From Streptomyces galbus (GTDB lineage: Bacteria > Actinomycetota > Actinomycetes > Streptomycetales > Streptomycetaceae): 64,000 bases of DNA. This document shows positions 1 to 8,975 of the stretch, in pieces (within the stretch, counting starts at the first letter, position 1; every line of letters starts with the position of its first letter). The notes below the pieces were generated by a model that saw only the letters and a program-made list of their open reading frames with translations, was not told the DNA's origin and did not search any database. The position numbers and the translations under genes were made by a program. Where the stretch lies: contig NZ_SZPR01000008.1 of NCBI RefSeq assembly GCF_005280195.1, positions 345,346 to 409,345 of the forward strand, read 5' to 3'.

Positions 1-57
1 CGGACGAAGAGGTCGCGCCGGGAGGGGCGGGACGGGCCCGGAGGGAGCGTGTCGTGA
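1..57 (+). CDS. C-terminal tail of an upstream gene (partial)
   Basis: Reading frame 1 is open from the window edge and stops at TGA 55-57, inside the GTGA that also holds the start codon of the next gene. Only 18 basic, Gly-rich residues are visible, so no function can be given. The 4-nt overlap suggests translational coupling. Frame 3, continuous with the next gene, is also open to the edge, so this tail may be spurious. Confidence 0.35.
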   Translation, partial: RTKRSRREGRDGPGGSVS

Positions 58-698
58 GCCGTCCGCCGACCGCCGCCCAGCGGCGGATGATCGAGGGCGC
101 CGATCCGGTCACGGGGCGGCTGACCGGGACGCCCGCGCAGCTCGCGGCGCTGGTCGGGCGCGGGCTGGCCTTCCGGCACCCCCGGCCGCCGCACGACCAC
201 TTCCTCACCCCGGCCGGCCACCGGATGCGGGAGTCCCTCACCCGGCCGCCCGACCCCGTCGCCCCGGCCCGGCAGTCCGCGCCCGCCGCGGACAGCGGGG
301 TGTTCAGCGCCCGCATCGGGGGCGAGGAGACGACGGACGCCTCGCCCCGCCGGGCCCGTGAGGTGCACAGCGCCTGGCAGGGCCTGCTGGAGCTGCGCCG
401 GATGACCCGGCGCGACGGGGCCACGGACCGGCCCTGCGACTGGGAGCGCGCGCACCTGGTGCAGGCCGCCGCGCTCGCCCTGGAGGCGGCCGGTCACCGC
501 CCGGCCGGCCCGGACGCCACGGACGGCTACCGGGTGCGCGCCACCCCGCAGCCGGAGGCGGTCGCCGTGCACGCTCCCGACGCGGCGGCCCTGCGGGCCT
601 GCGCGGCCACCCTGGAGGCGGCGGGCTGGCAGACCGGCGAACACACCGACCCCCGCACCCGCACCCGCTACCTCCTGGCCTCACCCCGCCGGGCGTGA
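54..698 (+). CDS. Hypothetical protein, 214 aa
   Basis: Not recognised. GTG start with GAGGG about 9 nt upstream. The protein is Arg/Ala/Pro-rich and soluble, with no signal peptide or membrane segment. Residues about 110-214 look like a compact alpha/beta domain and residues about 65-100 look like a linker. The same frame is open to the window edge, so the true start could lie outside the window. Confidence 0.6.
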   Translation: MSRPPTAAQRRMIEGADPVTGRLTGTPAQLAALVGRGLAFRHPRPPHDHFLTPAGHRMRESLTRPPDPVAPARQSAPAADSGVFSARIGGEETTDASPRRAREVHSAWQGLLELRRMTRRDGATDRPCDWERAHLVQAAALALEAAGHRPAGPDATDGYRVRATPQPEAVAVHAPDAAALRACAATLEAAGWQTGEHTDPRTRTRYLLASPRRA

Positions 699-725
699 CC
701 GGGTCACGGTGCCGGACGACGACCA

Positions 726-1061
726 TCAGTAGTCGGTCAGGTCCACGATCACATCGCAGTGCGGATCGTCGGACGGCCGATGCATCTGCTCGTTCGCCAG
801 GAACGCCGGGGAGACCAGGGCACCGAGCAGGCCGGGCCCCGTACGGGTGATCAGTACATCCGCACCGTAGGTGCGGTCCCGCTCAGGCGAACGGAAGTAG
901 AGCCGCATACGGTCCTCGCCCGTGATGACCGCCCCGATGAACAACGGCTTCCACGACACCTGCGTGGTGACGAAGGAGCTGACGAGATCGAGCAGACGAC
1001 CCGTGGCCGCCTGCTCGGCGCCGGGTTCAGGAGCATTCACGTCTGGGCCCATGCCGGTCAT
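726..1061 (-). CDS. Hypothetical protein, 111 aa
   Basis: Not recognised. A small soluble protein whose middle and end look like a beta-rich fold. I chose ATG 1061; a second ATG lies three codons later at 1052. It starts 41 nt after the HxlR gene on the same strand, so the two probably share a transcript. It may be a partner of the HxlR/exporter module, but nothing in the sequence shows a function. Confidence 0.55.
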   Translation of the reverse strand: MTGMGPDVNAPEPGAEQAATGRLLDLVSSFVTTQVSWKPLFIGAVITGEDRMRLYFRSPERDRTYGADVLITRTGPGLLGALVSPAFLANEQMHRPSDDPHCDVIVDLTDY

Positions 1062-1102
1062 TCGTTCCCAACCCAGCCATCGGATGATCGGAAAGACCTC
1101 CC

Positions 1103-1513
1103 TCAGACGCCGCCCCCGTCGACCAGGTCCCGTGCGTGCCGTTCGTCGTAGGTCGCGCGGGACTCGGCGACGTAGGTGCGGTTGCGCTCCGCCCAGGCCG
1201 TGAGCCGTTGCAGTGTTTCGTGCAACTCGCGGGCGACCGGCGTGAGTTCGTACTCCACCCGGGGCGGGACGGTCGGATGGACCGTGCGGGTGACGAGTCC
1301 GTCGCGCTCCAGGTTGCGCAGGGTCAGCGTCAGCATGCGGCGGCTGATGCCCTCGATGCCGCGCTCCAGTTCGGTGAAGCGGATCGGGCCGTGCGCCGCC
1401 GCGACCAGGATCTGCACGCTCCACTTGCCCGCGACCCTGTCAAGAACCTCACGGACGGGACAGGCGTGCGCGTTCACGACCTGCGGGGTAACACCCGTGT
1501 TCCTCCGGGACAT
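1103..1513 (-). CDS. HxlR-family winged-helix regulator
   Basis: 136 aa, normal for HxlR/MarR-like one-domain regulators. It carries the family N-terminus with a Cys at residue 18 followed by a VLDRVAGKWSVQIL stretch, a recognition helix around residues 50-70 (ISRRMLTLTLRNLERDGLV), and a wing ending in a VEYELTP motif. HxlR proteins sense aldehydes or oxidants, often through that cysteine, or toxic compounds. It is divergent from an MFS exporter 110 bp away, which is its likely target. Confidence 0.88.
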   Translation of the reverse strand: MSRRNTGVTPQVVNAHACPVREVLDRVAGKWSVQILVAAAHGPIRFTELERGIEGISRRMLTLTLRNLERDGLVTRTVHPTVPPRVEYELTPVARELHETLQRLTAWAERNRTYVAESRATYDERHARDLVDGGGV

Positions 1514-1570
1514 CCGACTGCCTCCTTACACCGCCTCCCATGGTCACCGACGATGGGTCCCGTTACAAGT

Positions 1571-1587
1571 CGTGCACCAAGGGCACG
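1571..1587. promoter_or_regulatory. Candidate HxlR operator
   Basis: Inverted repeat CGTGC-N7-GCACG in the 110-bp divergent region between the HxlR gene and the MFS exporter. Position and symmetry fit autoregulation plus exporter control. Inference only. Confidence 0.35.
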
Positions 1588-1623
1588 AACGGTTCCCGTC
1601 GAGCATGCGGAGGCCCGCAGGCC

Positions 1624-3063
1624 ATGTCCACCACCGCCGGTCCCCCGACCGTCCTCTCCCCGTCCCCCACCCGGTCCCGCTGGGCGTCCCTGGCCGTCCT
1701 GTGCGCGGGCACCCTGATGACCATCCTGGACGGCAGCATCGTCACCGTGGCGATGCCGGCCGTCCAGAGCGACCTGGGGTTCAGCGGCGCCGGGCTCGCC
1801 TGGGTCGTCAACGCCTACCTCATCCCCTTCGGCGGGCTGCTCCTGCTGGCCGGCCGGCTCGGGGACCTGGTGGGCCGCAAGCGGATGTTCGCCGCGGGCC
1901 TCGCGGTGTTCACCGCCGCGTCCGTGCTGTGCGGGCTGGCCACCGGCCGGGGTCTGCTCGTCGCGGCGCGCGCACTGCAGGGCGTCGGCGGGGCGATGAC
2001 CTCCGCGGTGGTGCTCGGGATGCTGGTCGCGCTGTTCCCCGAGCCGCGTGAACGGGCGCGCGCCATCGCGGTGTTCAGCGCGGTCGGCGCGGCGGGCGGC
2101 GCGCTCGGCACGTTCCTCGGCGGGGCGCTCACCCACCTGGCGGGCTGGCACTGGATCTTCCTCATCAACCTGCCGATCGGCGTGGCCGCCCTGACCGCGG
2201 CGGTCCGGGTGCTCGCCCCGGACCCCGGGGAGGGCCTCGGCCGGAACGCCGACTATCCCGGCGCCGCCCTGATCACCGGCGCGCTGATGCTCACCGTGTA
2301 CGTCATCGTCGGCTCGGCCGGGCGGGCAGCGGGCACGACGGCCCTGCTGGGAGTGCTCGCGGCGGCGTTGTTCGCGGCGTTCACCCTGCGCCAGGCCCGC
2401 GCACCGCGCCCGCTGCTGCGCCTGCGGCTGTTCGGCTCCCGGCTGGTCAGCGGCGCGAACGCCGTCCAGGTCCTGATGGTCGCCACCATGTACGGCTTCC
2501 AGTTCATCGGTGCCCTGTACCTGCAACGCGTCCTCGGCTACGACGAGTTGACCACCGGGCTGGCGTTCCTGCCGGCGCCGCTGGTGATCGGGGCGCTGAT
2601 GCTGGGCCTGTCGGCGCGGACCGTCGGCCGGTTCGGGGCGTACCGGGTGCTGCTGGGCGGCCTGATCCTCATCACGGCCGGCATGGCCCTGCTGGGCCGG
2701 GCCCCGGCAGACGGCCGCTACGCCACCGACGTCCTGCCGCCCCTGCTCCTGCTGGCCGTCGGGTTCGCCGCCGCGATGCCCGCGCTGACCGGCCTCGCGA
2801 TGGCGGGCGCCCGGGAGGAGGACGCCGGCCTCGCCTCCGGCCTGTTCAACACCACGCAGGTGGTGGGCGGTTCCCTGGGCCTGGCGGTGCTGTCCACCCT
2901 GGCCGCCGGCCGCACGGACGCCCTCCTGGACGACGGGGCCGCGCTGGTCCCCGCCACCGCCGAGGGCTACCGGCTCGCCTTCCGGGTCGCCTCCTTCGTC
3001 GCCCTGGGCGCGCTGGCCCTGGCGGCGGCGGTGCTGCGGGGACGGGCGGCCGAGCACGCCTGA
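1624..3063 (+). CDS. MFS exporter, DHA2 (EmrB/QacA) type
   Basis: 479 aa, the usual size for a 14-helix drug:H+ antiporter. It has the helix-1 LDGSIVTVAMPAVQ signature of DHA2 exporters and the GRLGDLVGRKRM loop 2-3 motif A. The ATG at 1624 is preceded by GGAGG at 1609-1613; the frame is open further upstream but without a ribosome site. It is divergent from the HxlR gene and likely controlled by it. Substrate is unknown; a toxic small molecule or detergent is typical. Confidence 0.9.
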   Translation: MSTTAGPPTVLSPSPTRSRWASLAVLCAGTLMTILDGSIVTVAMPAVQSDLGFSGAGLAWVVNAYLIPFGGLLLLAGRLGDLVGRKRMFAAGLAVFTAASVLCGLATGRGLLVAARALQGVGGAMTSAVVLGMLVALFPEPRERARAIAVFSAVGAAGGALGTFLGGALTHLAGWHWIFLINLPIGVAALTAAVRVLAPDPGEGLGRNADYPGAALITGALMLTVYVIVGSAGRAAGTTALLGVLAAALFAAFTLRQARAPRPLLRLRLFGSRLVSGANAVQVLMVATMYGFQFIGALYLQRVLGYDELTTGLAFLPAPLVIGALMLGLSARTVGRFGAYRVLLGGLILITAGMALLGRAPADGRYATDVLPPLLLLAVGFAAAMPALTGLAMAGAREEDAGLASGLFNTTQVVGGSLGLAVLSTLAAGRTDALLDDGAALVPATAEGYRLAFRVASFVALGALALAAAVLRGRAAEHA

Positions 3064-3093
3064 GCCCCCGCTCACCCCACCCGCGCCCCGGCC

Positions 3094-3945
3094 TCACGCC
3101 CCGTCGAACGCCGCCCGGTGATCCCGCGCCCACGCGCGATAGGTGCGTGCCGGGCGGCCCAGCACGGCCGGCACGTCCTCGGTGACGACGGCGTTGCGGC
3201 CCGCGCGGACGTAGGCCATGCCGGCCAGCACGTCCTCGGCCGCCCGCTCGGCCAGCCCCCAGGCGGCCAGGTGGGCCCGGGTCTCCTCCGGGGAGAGGTC
3301 CCGCGCGGTGACCGGGCGGCCGAGCACGTCGGCGAGGACCGCCGCCTGCCCGGGGACGCTGATCGCCTCCGGGCCGGTCAGCGTGTACGTCCGCCCGCTG
3401 TGCCCGGCGTCGAGCAGGGCCCGCGCGGCCACCTCGGCCACGTCGCGCGGGTCGATCACGCCCTGTCGCCCGTCGCCCGACATGTTGGGCACCGGTTCGC
3501 CCGCGCCGATCGCCCCCGCCCAGCCCAGGGTGTTGGAGGCGAAGGAGGACGGCCGCAGCACGGTCCACTCGGCCCCGCTCCCGCGCACCGCCCGCTCGCC
3601 GGGCACGTGCCAGCCGCCGAACGAGCCCAGGTCCGGGTCGCCCGTGCCGATGGCGGACAGCTTGACCAGGCGGCCGACGCCCGCCGCGCGGGCCGCGGAC
3701 ACCAGCGCCTCGTCGTGCCGCGTGTCCGGCCCCGGCACGCCCACCAGGAAGGCGGCCGCGACCCCGTCCATGGCCGCCCGCAGCGAGGCCGCGTCGCGGT
3801 AGTCGCCGGGCACCACGTCGGCCCCGGGCGGTACCCGGCCCGCCGCGGGGTCCCGGGTGAGGGCGCGCACCTTCTCGCCGCGCGTGGTGAGGAGTCGTAC
3901 CAGTTCACTGCCGATGGAGCCCGTGGCACCGGTCACGAGGATCAT
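3094..3945 (-). CDS. NmrA-like NAD(P)-binding reductase
   Basis: 283 aa. The N-terminus is a Rossmann TGATGSIG nucleotide loop at residues 5-12, followed by the atypical-SDR pattern of NmrA/QOR2-like proteins; no classical YxxxK pair is evident. The relatives bind NADP and act as redox sensors or quinone/nitro reductases. It is divergent from the AraC gene with 95 bp between the starts, so that regulator may control it. Confidence 0.85.
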   Translation of the reverse strand: MILVTGATGSIGSELVRLLTTRGEKVRALTRDPAAGRVPPGADVVPGDYRDAASLRAAMDGVAAAFLVGVPGPDTRHDEALVSAARAAGVGRLVKLSAIGTGDPDLGSFGGWHVPGERAVRGSGAEWTVLRPSSFASNTLGWAGAIGAGEPVPNMSGDGRQGVIDPRDVAEVAARALLDAGHSGRTYTLTGPEAISVPGQAAVLADVLGRPVTARDLSPEETRAHLAAWGLAERAAEDVLAGMAYVRAGRNAVVTEDVPAVLGRPARTYRAWARDHRAAFDGA

Positions 3946-4028
3946 GCCCTCACCGTGCGCGGCCCGGGCGGTGCGCCGCTAGGAAATTCCGGCACGGCTG
4001 CGCGGCCCGTGCGGGGCGGGGGCGCGCG

Positions 4029-4034
4029 TACGGT
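4029..4034 (+). promoter_or_regulatory. -10 element of a probable leaderless promoter (AraC gene)
   Basis: TACGGT fits TANNNT and sits exactly 6 nt before the ATG at 4041, the spacing expected when transcription begins at the start codon. The adjacent GGTGGGG could instead act as a ribosome site, so both modes are possible. Confidence 0.4.
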
Positions 4035-4040
4035 GGGGAC

Positions 4041-4841
4041 ATGACCTCCGCCGTCGCCGAGCGTGTCCAGCCCCTGCCCGAGGAACTGCGGGACTACGTC
4101 ACCCGGTTCGCGGTGTCGGCGACGGACGGCGCTCCCGGCGAGCCGTACACCTACGTCCCGGAGCCGGCGGTGCAGCTCGTGGTGCGCGTCGCGGCCGGCG
4201 GCCGGCCCGGGGCCCTGGTGATCGGCCCGCGCACCCGGGCGGCGTACCACGCGAGCGAACGCCCGGCGTCCTGTGCGCGGTTCGCGCTGGCGCCGGGCGC
4301 GGCGCGGCCGCTGCTCGGGGTGGCGGCCGCCGACCTGGCCGGGCGTACGGTGGCGCTGGCCGAGCTGCCCGGCCGTGTGGCCCGCCGGCTGGTGCACGGT
4401 GGGCGCGACCTGGCGCCCGAGGAGTGGGCGGACCACCTGGTCCGGGTGCTGCCCGAGGGCCCGTCCCGCGCCGAGGCGGAGCGGGCCGGGCTGTTGCGGG
4501 CCGGGGTCGCCGCGCTGTCCGTCCGGCCGGGCCTGCCCCCGGCCCGGGTGGCCGACGTGGCGCGCGAACTGGCGGTGAGCGAACGGCAGTTGCGCAACCT
4601 GTTCGCCGACGGCGTGGGTGTCTCGCCGAAGCACTTCGCCCGCATCGACCGGGTGCGCCACGTCCTCGCGTACGGGCCGACCTCGCCCTGGGGGGAGCTG
4701 GCCGCGGCCAGCGGCTACTACGACCAGTCGCACATGACGGCCGACTTCCGCACTCTGATGGGCGTGCCGCCCCGCTCGTACTTCACGGGCCGGCTGCCCT
4801 CGACCACCCCCTGCCGGGCCGCCCGCGCCGCTCTCGGGTGA
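4041..4841 (+). CDS. AraC-family transcriptional regulator
   Basis: 266 aa. The C-terminal 90 residues hold the two HTH motifs: helix 3 region ELAVSERQLRNLF, then the AraC signature with ASGYYDQSHMTADFRTLMGVPPRSY. The N-terminal 150 residues resemble the DUF6597-type sensor domain seen in actinobacterial AraC proteins. It is divergent from the NmrA-like reductase, its likeliest target. The TGA lies inside a strong hairpin shared with the convergent permease gene. Confidence 0.9.
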   Translation: MTSAVAERVQPLPEELRDYVTRFAVSATDGAPGEPYTYVPEPAVQLVVRVAAGGRPGALVIGPRTRAAYHASERPASCARFALAPGAARPLLGVAAADLAGRTVALAELPGRVARRLVHGGRDLAPEEWADHLVRVLPEGPSRAEAERAGLLRAGVAALSVRPGLPPARVADVARELAVSERQLRNLFADGVGVSPKHFARIDRVRHVLAYGPTSPWGELAAASGYYDQSHMTADFRTLMGVPPRSYFTGRLPSTTPCRAARAALG

Positions 4842-4856
4842 GAGGCGCGGGCGGCC
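4817..4856. terminator. Bidirectional terminator hairpin
   Basis: Perfect 13-bp inverted repeat (arms 4817-4829 and 4844-4856) whose loop can pair further (CTCT/AGAG). It overlaps the AraC stop codon and faces the convergent permease gene. No U-tract, as is usual in Streptomyces. Confidence 0.75.
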
Positions 4857-4877
4857 CCGGAGGTCGAGGAGCGAGCC

Positions 4878-6284
4878 TCAGGGCGTGGCCGGGGCGTGCG
4901 GCGCCGCGGTTCCCGTGGCCGCACCGGTGAGTTCCGTCCCCGCCTCCATCGGGTGCGTGACGTCCGCGGCGTCGGTGTCCCGGCCCAGGTGGTTGAAGAC
5001 CAGGTTGAGCAGGACGGCCGCCACGCAGCCGGTCGAGATGCCCGAGTCGAGGACGATCCGCGCGGTCTCCGGGAAGGCGTGGTAGAACTCCGGCGCGGTG
5101 ATCGGCACGATGCCCACGGCCAGGGAGACCGCGACGATCAGGACGTTGTTGTCCTTGTCGAGGCCGGCCCGGACCAGGGTCTGGATGCCGCTCGCGGCGA
5201 CCGAGCCGAACAGGACCACTCCGGCGCCGCCGAGCACCGGCCGGGGCACGACCGCGATCAGCGACGCGGCCATCGGACACAGGCCCATCAGCACCAGGAA
5301 CCCGCCGCCGGTGGCGACGACGTACCGGCTGCGGATGCGCGTCATCGCGACCAGGCCGATGTTCTGGGCGAACGCGCTGCACATGAAGCCGTTGAACAGC
5401 GGGCTCAGCGCCGAGCCGAGGGTGTCGGCGCGCAGGCCGGCGGCGATGGTCCGCTCGTCGGCCGGGCGTTCGACGATCTCGCCCAACGCCAGCATGTCGG
5501 CGGTGGACTCGGTCATCGAGACGACCATGACGACGCACATCGACAGGATCGCCGCGAGGTGGAACTGCGGGGTGCCGAAGTGGAACGGCGTCGGGAAACC
5601 GACCACGGCCGCGTCCGTGACGGGCCCGAAGTCGGTGGCCCCGAACGGGATCGCGACCAGCGTGCCGGCGATCAGGCCGAGCAGGACGGCGATCTGCTTG
5701 ACGAAGCCCCGGGTGAAGCGGCGCAGCAGCAGCACGATCAGCAGGGTTCCGCCGGCCAGGCCCAGATGGGTGCCCGAACCGTAGTCGTCCGCCGCCGGGT
5801 CGGGTCCCTGGGCCCAGTTGAAGGCCACCGGCAGCAGGGAGACGCCGATCAGGGTGATGACCGTGCCGGTGACGACGGGCGGGAAGAAGCGGACCGCCTT
5901 GCAGAAGACGGGCGCCGCGAGGAAGCCGAGGAGTCCGGCGACGATCACCGCGCCGAAGATGACGGGCAGCGCGTCGGACTTGTCGTGCGTGGAGGCGACG
6001 ACCGCCGTCATGGGGGCGACGCCCGCGAAGGTGACGCCGTTGACGAACGGCAGCCGGGCGCCGATCTTCCAGACGCCCAGGGTCTGCAGGAACGTGGCGA
6101 GGCCCGCGGTGAACAGGCAGGCGCCGGTGAGGAAGGTCAGGTCGGTGGCGGACAGGCCGATGGCCGCGCCGACGATCAGGGGTGGGGCGACGACGCCCGC
6201 GTACATGGCGGCCACGTGCTGCAGGCCCGTGGTGGCCATCTTGAGCGGGGGGAGCTTCTCGTCGACGGGATGGGGTGCGGCCAC
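4878..6284 (-). CDS. NCS2/NAT-family purine permease
   Basis: 468 aa multi-spanning inner-membrane symporter. It shows the NAT signature Q-N-x-G-x4-T-R at residues 307-316 and the QH pair of helix 1 at residues 22-23, both diagnostic of nucleobase/ascorbate transporters. Start GTG 6284 follows GGAGGAG. It is downstream of, and on the same strand as, the 8-oxoguanine deaminase-like and uricase genes, so import of urate or xanthine is the likely role. A hairpin at 6481-6508 may separate the transcripts. Confidence 0.9.
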   Translation of the reverse strand: MAAPHPVDEKLPPLKMATTGLQHVAAMYAGVVAPPLIVGAAIGLSATDLTFLTGACLFTAGLATFLQTLGVWKIGARLPFVNGVTFAGVAPMTAVVASTHDKSDALPVIFGAVIVAGLLGFLAAPVFCKAVRFFPPVVTGTVITLIGVSLLPVAFNWAQGPDPAADDYGSGTHLGLAGGTLLIVLLLRRFTRGFVKQIAVLLGLIAGTLVAIPFGATDFGPVTDAAVVGFPTPFHFGTPQFHLAAILSMCVVMVVSMTESTADMLALGEIVERPADERTIAAGLRADTLGSALSPLFNGFMCSAFAQNIGLVAMTRIRSRYVVATGGGFLVLMGLCPMAASLIAVVPRPVLGGAGVVLFGSVAASGIQTLVRAGLDKDNNVLIVAVSLAVGIVPITAPEFYHAFPETARIVLDSGISTGCVAAVLLNLVFNHLGRDTDAADVTHPMEAGTELTGAATGTAAPHAPATP

Positions 6285-6480
6285 TGCTGCTCCTCCGGTC
6301 GGTTACACGGCGTGCGGAGCCACGCCGTGGGTGTCAGGGAGGTGGTGCGGGTGTGGTCGTGCGGGACCGGGGCGGGCCGGACAGGGGCCCGCGGGAGGGG
6401 GCGACGGTGACCGTTCCGGGGCGCACGCGTGCGCACGCCCCGGAGCCGGTCGCCATGGGCCCCGCTGGGGTCCACGGCCG

Positions 6481-6508
6481 CCGGCCGGGAGCCGTCCCTC
6501 CCGGCCGG
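6481..6508 (-). terminator. Terminator after the deaminase gene
   Basis: Perfect 11-bp stem with a 6-nt loop (arms 6481-6491 and 6498-6508), 13 nt past the stop codon of the 8-oxoguanine deaminase-like gene. Confidence 0.65.
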
Positions 6509-6521
6509 AGTTCTGGGCAGG

Positions 6522-7901
6522 TCAGTTCTGGGCGGAGATCCGCGCCAGGCGCCGGGCCTGCTCACGTGTCGAGTGGGCGACGGCGTCCTCGTCGACGATC
6601 AACAGCCGTCCGTTCTCGACGATCTGACGGCCGTTCACGAAGGACGCGGTGACCGGGGCCGCCGCGCCGAGGACGAGCGCGGCGACCGGGTCGGCGATGG
6701 AGGCGTGGGCGAGGGTGTCCATCCGCCACAGCACCAGGTCGGCCAGCTTGCCCGGCTCCAGGGAGCCGATCGCGTCCGCGCGGCCGAGGACCTGCGCGCC
6801 GCCGTAGGTGCCCAGGCGCAGCGCCTGCCGGGCGGTCAGCGCGGCCTCGCGGTGGGCGCCGAGGCGGTTGATCAGCAGCGCGTTGCGCAGTTCGGTGTGC
6901 AGTTCGCCGGACTCGTTGGACGCGGTGCCGTCGACGCCGAGGCCGACCGGGACGCCGGCCGCGAGCATGTCCGGCACCCGGGCGATGCCCGCGGCGAGCC
7001 GGGCGTTGGACGAGGGGCAGTGGGCGACACCGGTGCGGGTGCGGGCGAAGGCGTCGATGTCGGAGTCGTTCATGTGGACGCAGTGCGCCATCCACACGTC
7101 CTCGCCGAGCCAGCCGGTGGACTCGAAGTAGTCGGTCGGGCCCATCCCGAACAGCTCGTGGCAGAACTTCTCCTCCTCCACCGTCTCCGAGCCGTGGGTG
7201 TGCAGCCGGACCCCGAGGCGGCGGGCCAGCTCGGCGCCCTGGCGCAGCAGTTCGGTGGAGACGGAGAAGGGCGAGCAGGGCGCGACGGCGACCTGGGTCA
7301 TCGCCTCGAAGGAGGGGTCGTGGTGCCGGCGGACGGTCTCCTCGGTGGCGGCGAGCGCGCCGTCGAGGGTCTCGACGGCGAAGTCCGGCGGCAGGCCGCC
7401 GTCCTTGACGCTCCGGTCCATGGAGCCGCGGGCGAGGGTGAACCGTACGCCCATGTCGCGGGCGGCGCCGATGATCGCGCCGGACAGGTCGCCGGAGCCG
7501 TGCGGGAAGACGTAGTGGTGGTCCATGGCGGTGGTGACCCCGCCGCGGGCCATCATCGCCAGGGAGCCCTGGGCGGCGGCGCGGACCATCGGCTCGTCGA
7601 TGCGCGCCCACGTCGGGTACAGCGCGACCAGCCAGTCGAAGAGGTTGTGGTCCGTGGCCAGACCCCGGGTGATCCACTGGTAGAAGTGGTGGTGGGTGTT
7701 GACCAGGCCGGGGGTGACCAGGTGCCCGGTGGCGTCGATCCGCCGTACGACGTCCTGGAGGCCCTCGGGGGCCGGGCCCGCGCCGAGCGACTCGATGCGG
7801 TCGCCGGCGAGGACGACGTGACCGCTCGCGTACTCGGTGTCGTGGGCGTCGACGGTGGCGATCGCGCAGTTCTCTATGACGGTGCGCTGGGCTGCTGCCA
7901 T
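6522..7901 (-). CDS. 8-oxoguanine/guanine deaminase-like amidohydrolase
   Basis: 459 aa, cytosolic. Metal-dependent amidohydrolase (ATZ/TRZ-like) with the His70-x-His72 pair in NTHHHFY, further metal or catalytic residues in LHTHGSE and AHCVHMND, and a late Asp in GLGVDGTASNES. The whole reads like 8-oxoguanine deaminase, which converts 8-oxoguanine to urate; plain guanine deaminase is the alternative. Its place just downstream of uricase supports a product that feeds urate oxidation. ATG 7901 follows GAAGGA. The frame is open far upstream, but that extension is a shadow of uricase. Confidence 0.85.
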   Translation of the reverse strand: MAAAQRTVIENCAIATVDAHDTEYASGHVVLAGDRIESLGAGPAPEGLQDVVRRIDATGHLVTPGLVNTHHHFYQWITRGLATDHNLFDWLVALYPTWARIDEPMVRAAAQGSLAMMARGGVTTAMDHHYVFPHGSGDLSGAIIGAARDMGVRFTLARGSMDRSVKDGGLPPDFAVETLDGALAATEETVRRHHDPSFEAMTQVAVAPCSPFSVSTELLRQGAELARRLGVRLHTHGSETVEEEKFCHELFGMGPTDYFESTGWLGEDVWMAHCVHMNDSDIDAFARTRTGVAHCPSSNARLAAGIARVPDMLAAGVPVGLGVDGTASNESGELHTELRNALLINRLGAHREAALTARQALRLGTYGGAQVLGRADAIGSLEPGKLADLVLWRMDTLAHASIADPVAALVLGAAAPVTASFVNGRQIVENGRLLIVDEDAVAHSTREQARRLARISAQN

Positions 7902-7968
7902 GGTGCGTCCTTCTCGCTCACTGGACTGTAGGGCTAGGGCACGGCAGGACCCTGGGGAGTTTTGAGTG

Positions 7969-8002
7969 CCGTGGCCGGGAAGCGCGGGCTGCCCGGCCAC
8001 GG
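7969..8002 (-). terminator. Hairpin between uricase and deaminase genes
   Basis: 11-bp perfect stem (7969-7979 with 7992-8002) in the 137-bp gap after uricase. It could end or attenuate the uricase transcript before the deaminase gene. Confidence 0.5.
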
Positions 8003-8038
8003 GTGCCGAGGGACCGGGGTCGGTCGCGGGGGGGGCGC

Positions 8039-8971
8039 TCAGAGGTTGGTGAGGTCCGCCGGGATGAGCTGCGGGCGGCCCTCGCGCAGGACGGTCGCTT
8101 CGATCAGCCCGTAGGGGCGGTCGGCGGCGAAGTAGACCTCGTTGTCGTTCTTGAGCCCGAAGGGTTCCAGGTCGACGAGGAAGTGGTGCTTGTTCGGCAG
8201 GGAGAAGCGCACTTCGTCGATCTCGTCGCGGTGCTCCACGATGCGGGCGCCCATCTCGTACAGCGTCTGCTGCAGCGAGAGGGAGTAGGTCTCGGCGAAC
8301 GCCTCCAGCAGGTGCCGGCGGGTCTCGACGTAGGAGGTCTCCCAGTCGGGGGCCTGCTCGGCGTCGTCGGTCCAGTTGAACCGCCAGCGGGCGGACACCT
8401 GGGTGGCGAGGATGCGGTCGTGGGCCTCGGGCAGGGTCGTGTACTTGTCCTTGACGAAGCCGTGGAACTCGGAGTCGGTCGAGTTCATCACGACCAGGTC
8501 CTTCAGCCCGGAGACGACCTCCCACGACGTGCCGTCGTAGGTGATCTGCGCCAGCCGGGTCTCCTGGTTGGCGCGGACGAAGGAGTGGGCGCCGCGGCCG
8601 TGGTGCTCGATCCGCTCCCAGGAGTACTCCTCGACGCGGATGCGGGCCCGGTGGATGGGCTCCTGGCTGGTGACGAAGTGCCGGGCGAGGTGGATGCCGA
8701 ACTGCTCGGCGGAGGCGATGCCGTGCTCCTTGGCGAACGCGTACACCGTGTTCTTGGTGGTGTCGGTCGGCAGCACGTGCGCGTTGGAACCGGAGTAGTG
8801 GACGTCGTCCATGTCGCCGCTGAGCGCCACCGAGACGTTGAGGTCCTTGATGTGGTGGGTGTCGCCGTCGCGCGTGATCCTGACGACCCGGTTCTCGGCC
8901 TTGCCGTACTGGTTCTGGCCGAGGAGCACGGGGCGGCCGCCGGGGCGGGACGGGCTGGGCTGAACGGTCAT
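8039..8971 (-). CDS. pucL: Uricase (urate oxidase)
   Basis: 310 aa, the normal length of cofactor-free uricase. It oxidises urate with O2 to 5-hydroxyisourate and H2O2. Lys24 (NQYGKAENRV), the Thr in PTDTTKNT (residues 69-75) and the His in LPNKHHF near the C-terminus match the Lys-Thr-His relay. I chose ATG 8971 because the protein then begins about 15 residues before the conserved core; the frame upstream is only a shadow of the hydrolase gene. It starts 4 nt after the HIU hydrolase stop, so the two are one operon. Confidence 0.96.
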   Translation of the reverse strand: MTVQPSPSRPGGRPVLLGQNQYGKAENRVVRITRDGDTHHIKDLNVSVALSGDMDDVHYSGSNAHVLPTDTTKNTVYAFAKEHGIASAEQFGIHLARHFVTSQEPIHRARIRVEEYSWERIEHHGRGAHSFVRANQETRLAQITYDGTSWEVVSGLKDLVVMNSTDSEFHGFVKDKYTTLPEAHDRILATQVSARWRFNWTDDAEQAPDWETSYVETRRHLLEAFAETYSLSLQQTLYEMGARIVEHRDEIDEVRFSLPNKHHFLVDLEPFGLKNDNEVYFAADRPYGLIEATVLREGRPQLIPADLTNL

Positions 8972-8975
8972 GTAG

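Noticed and set aside
1474..3075. Large antisense frame under the MFS exporter
   Set aside because: Gly/Gln/Arg-rich low-complexity translation, typical of antisense frames in GC-rich DNA; the plus strand encodes the clear transporter.
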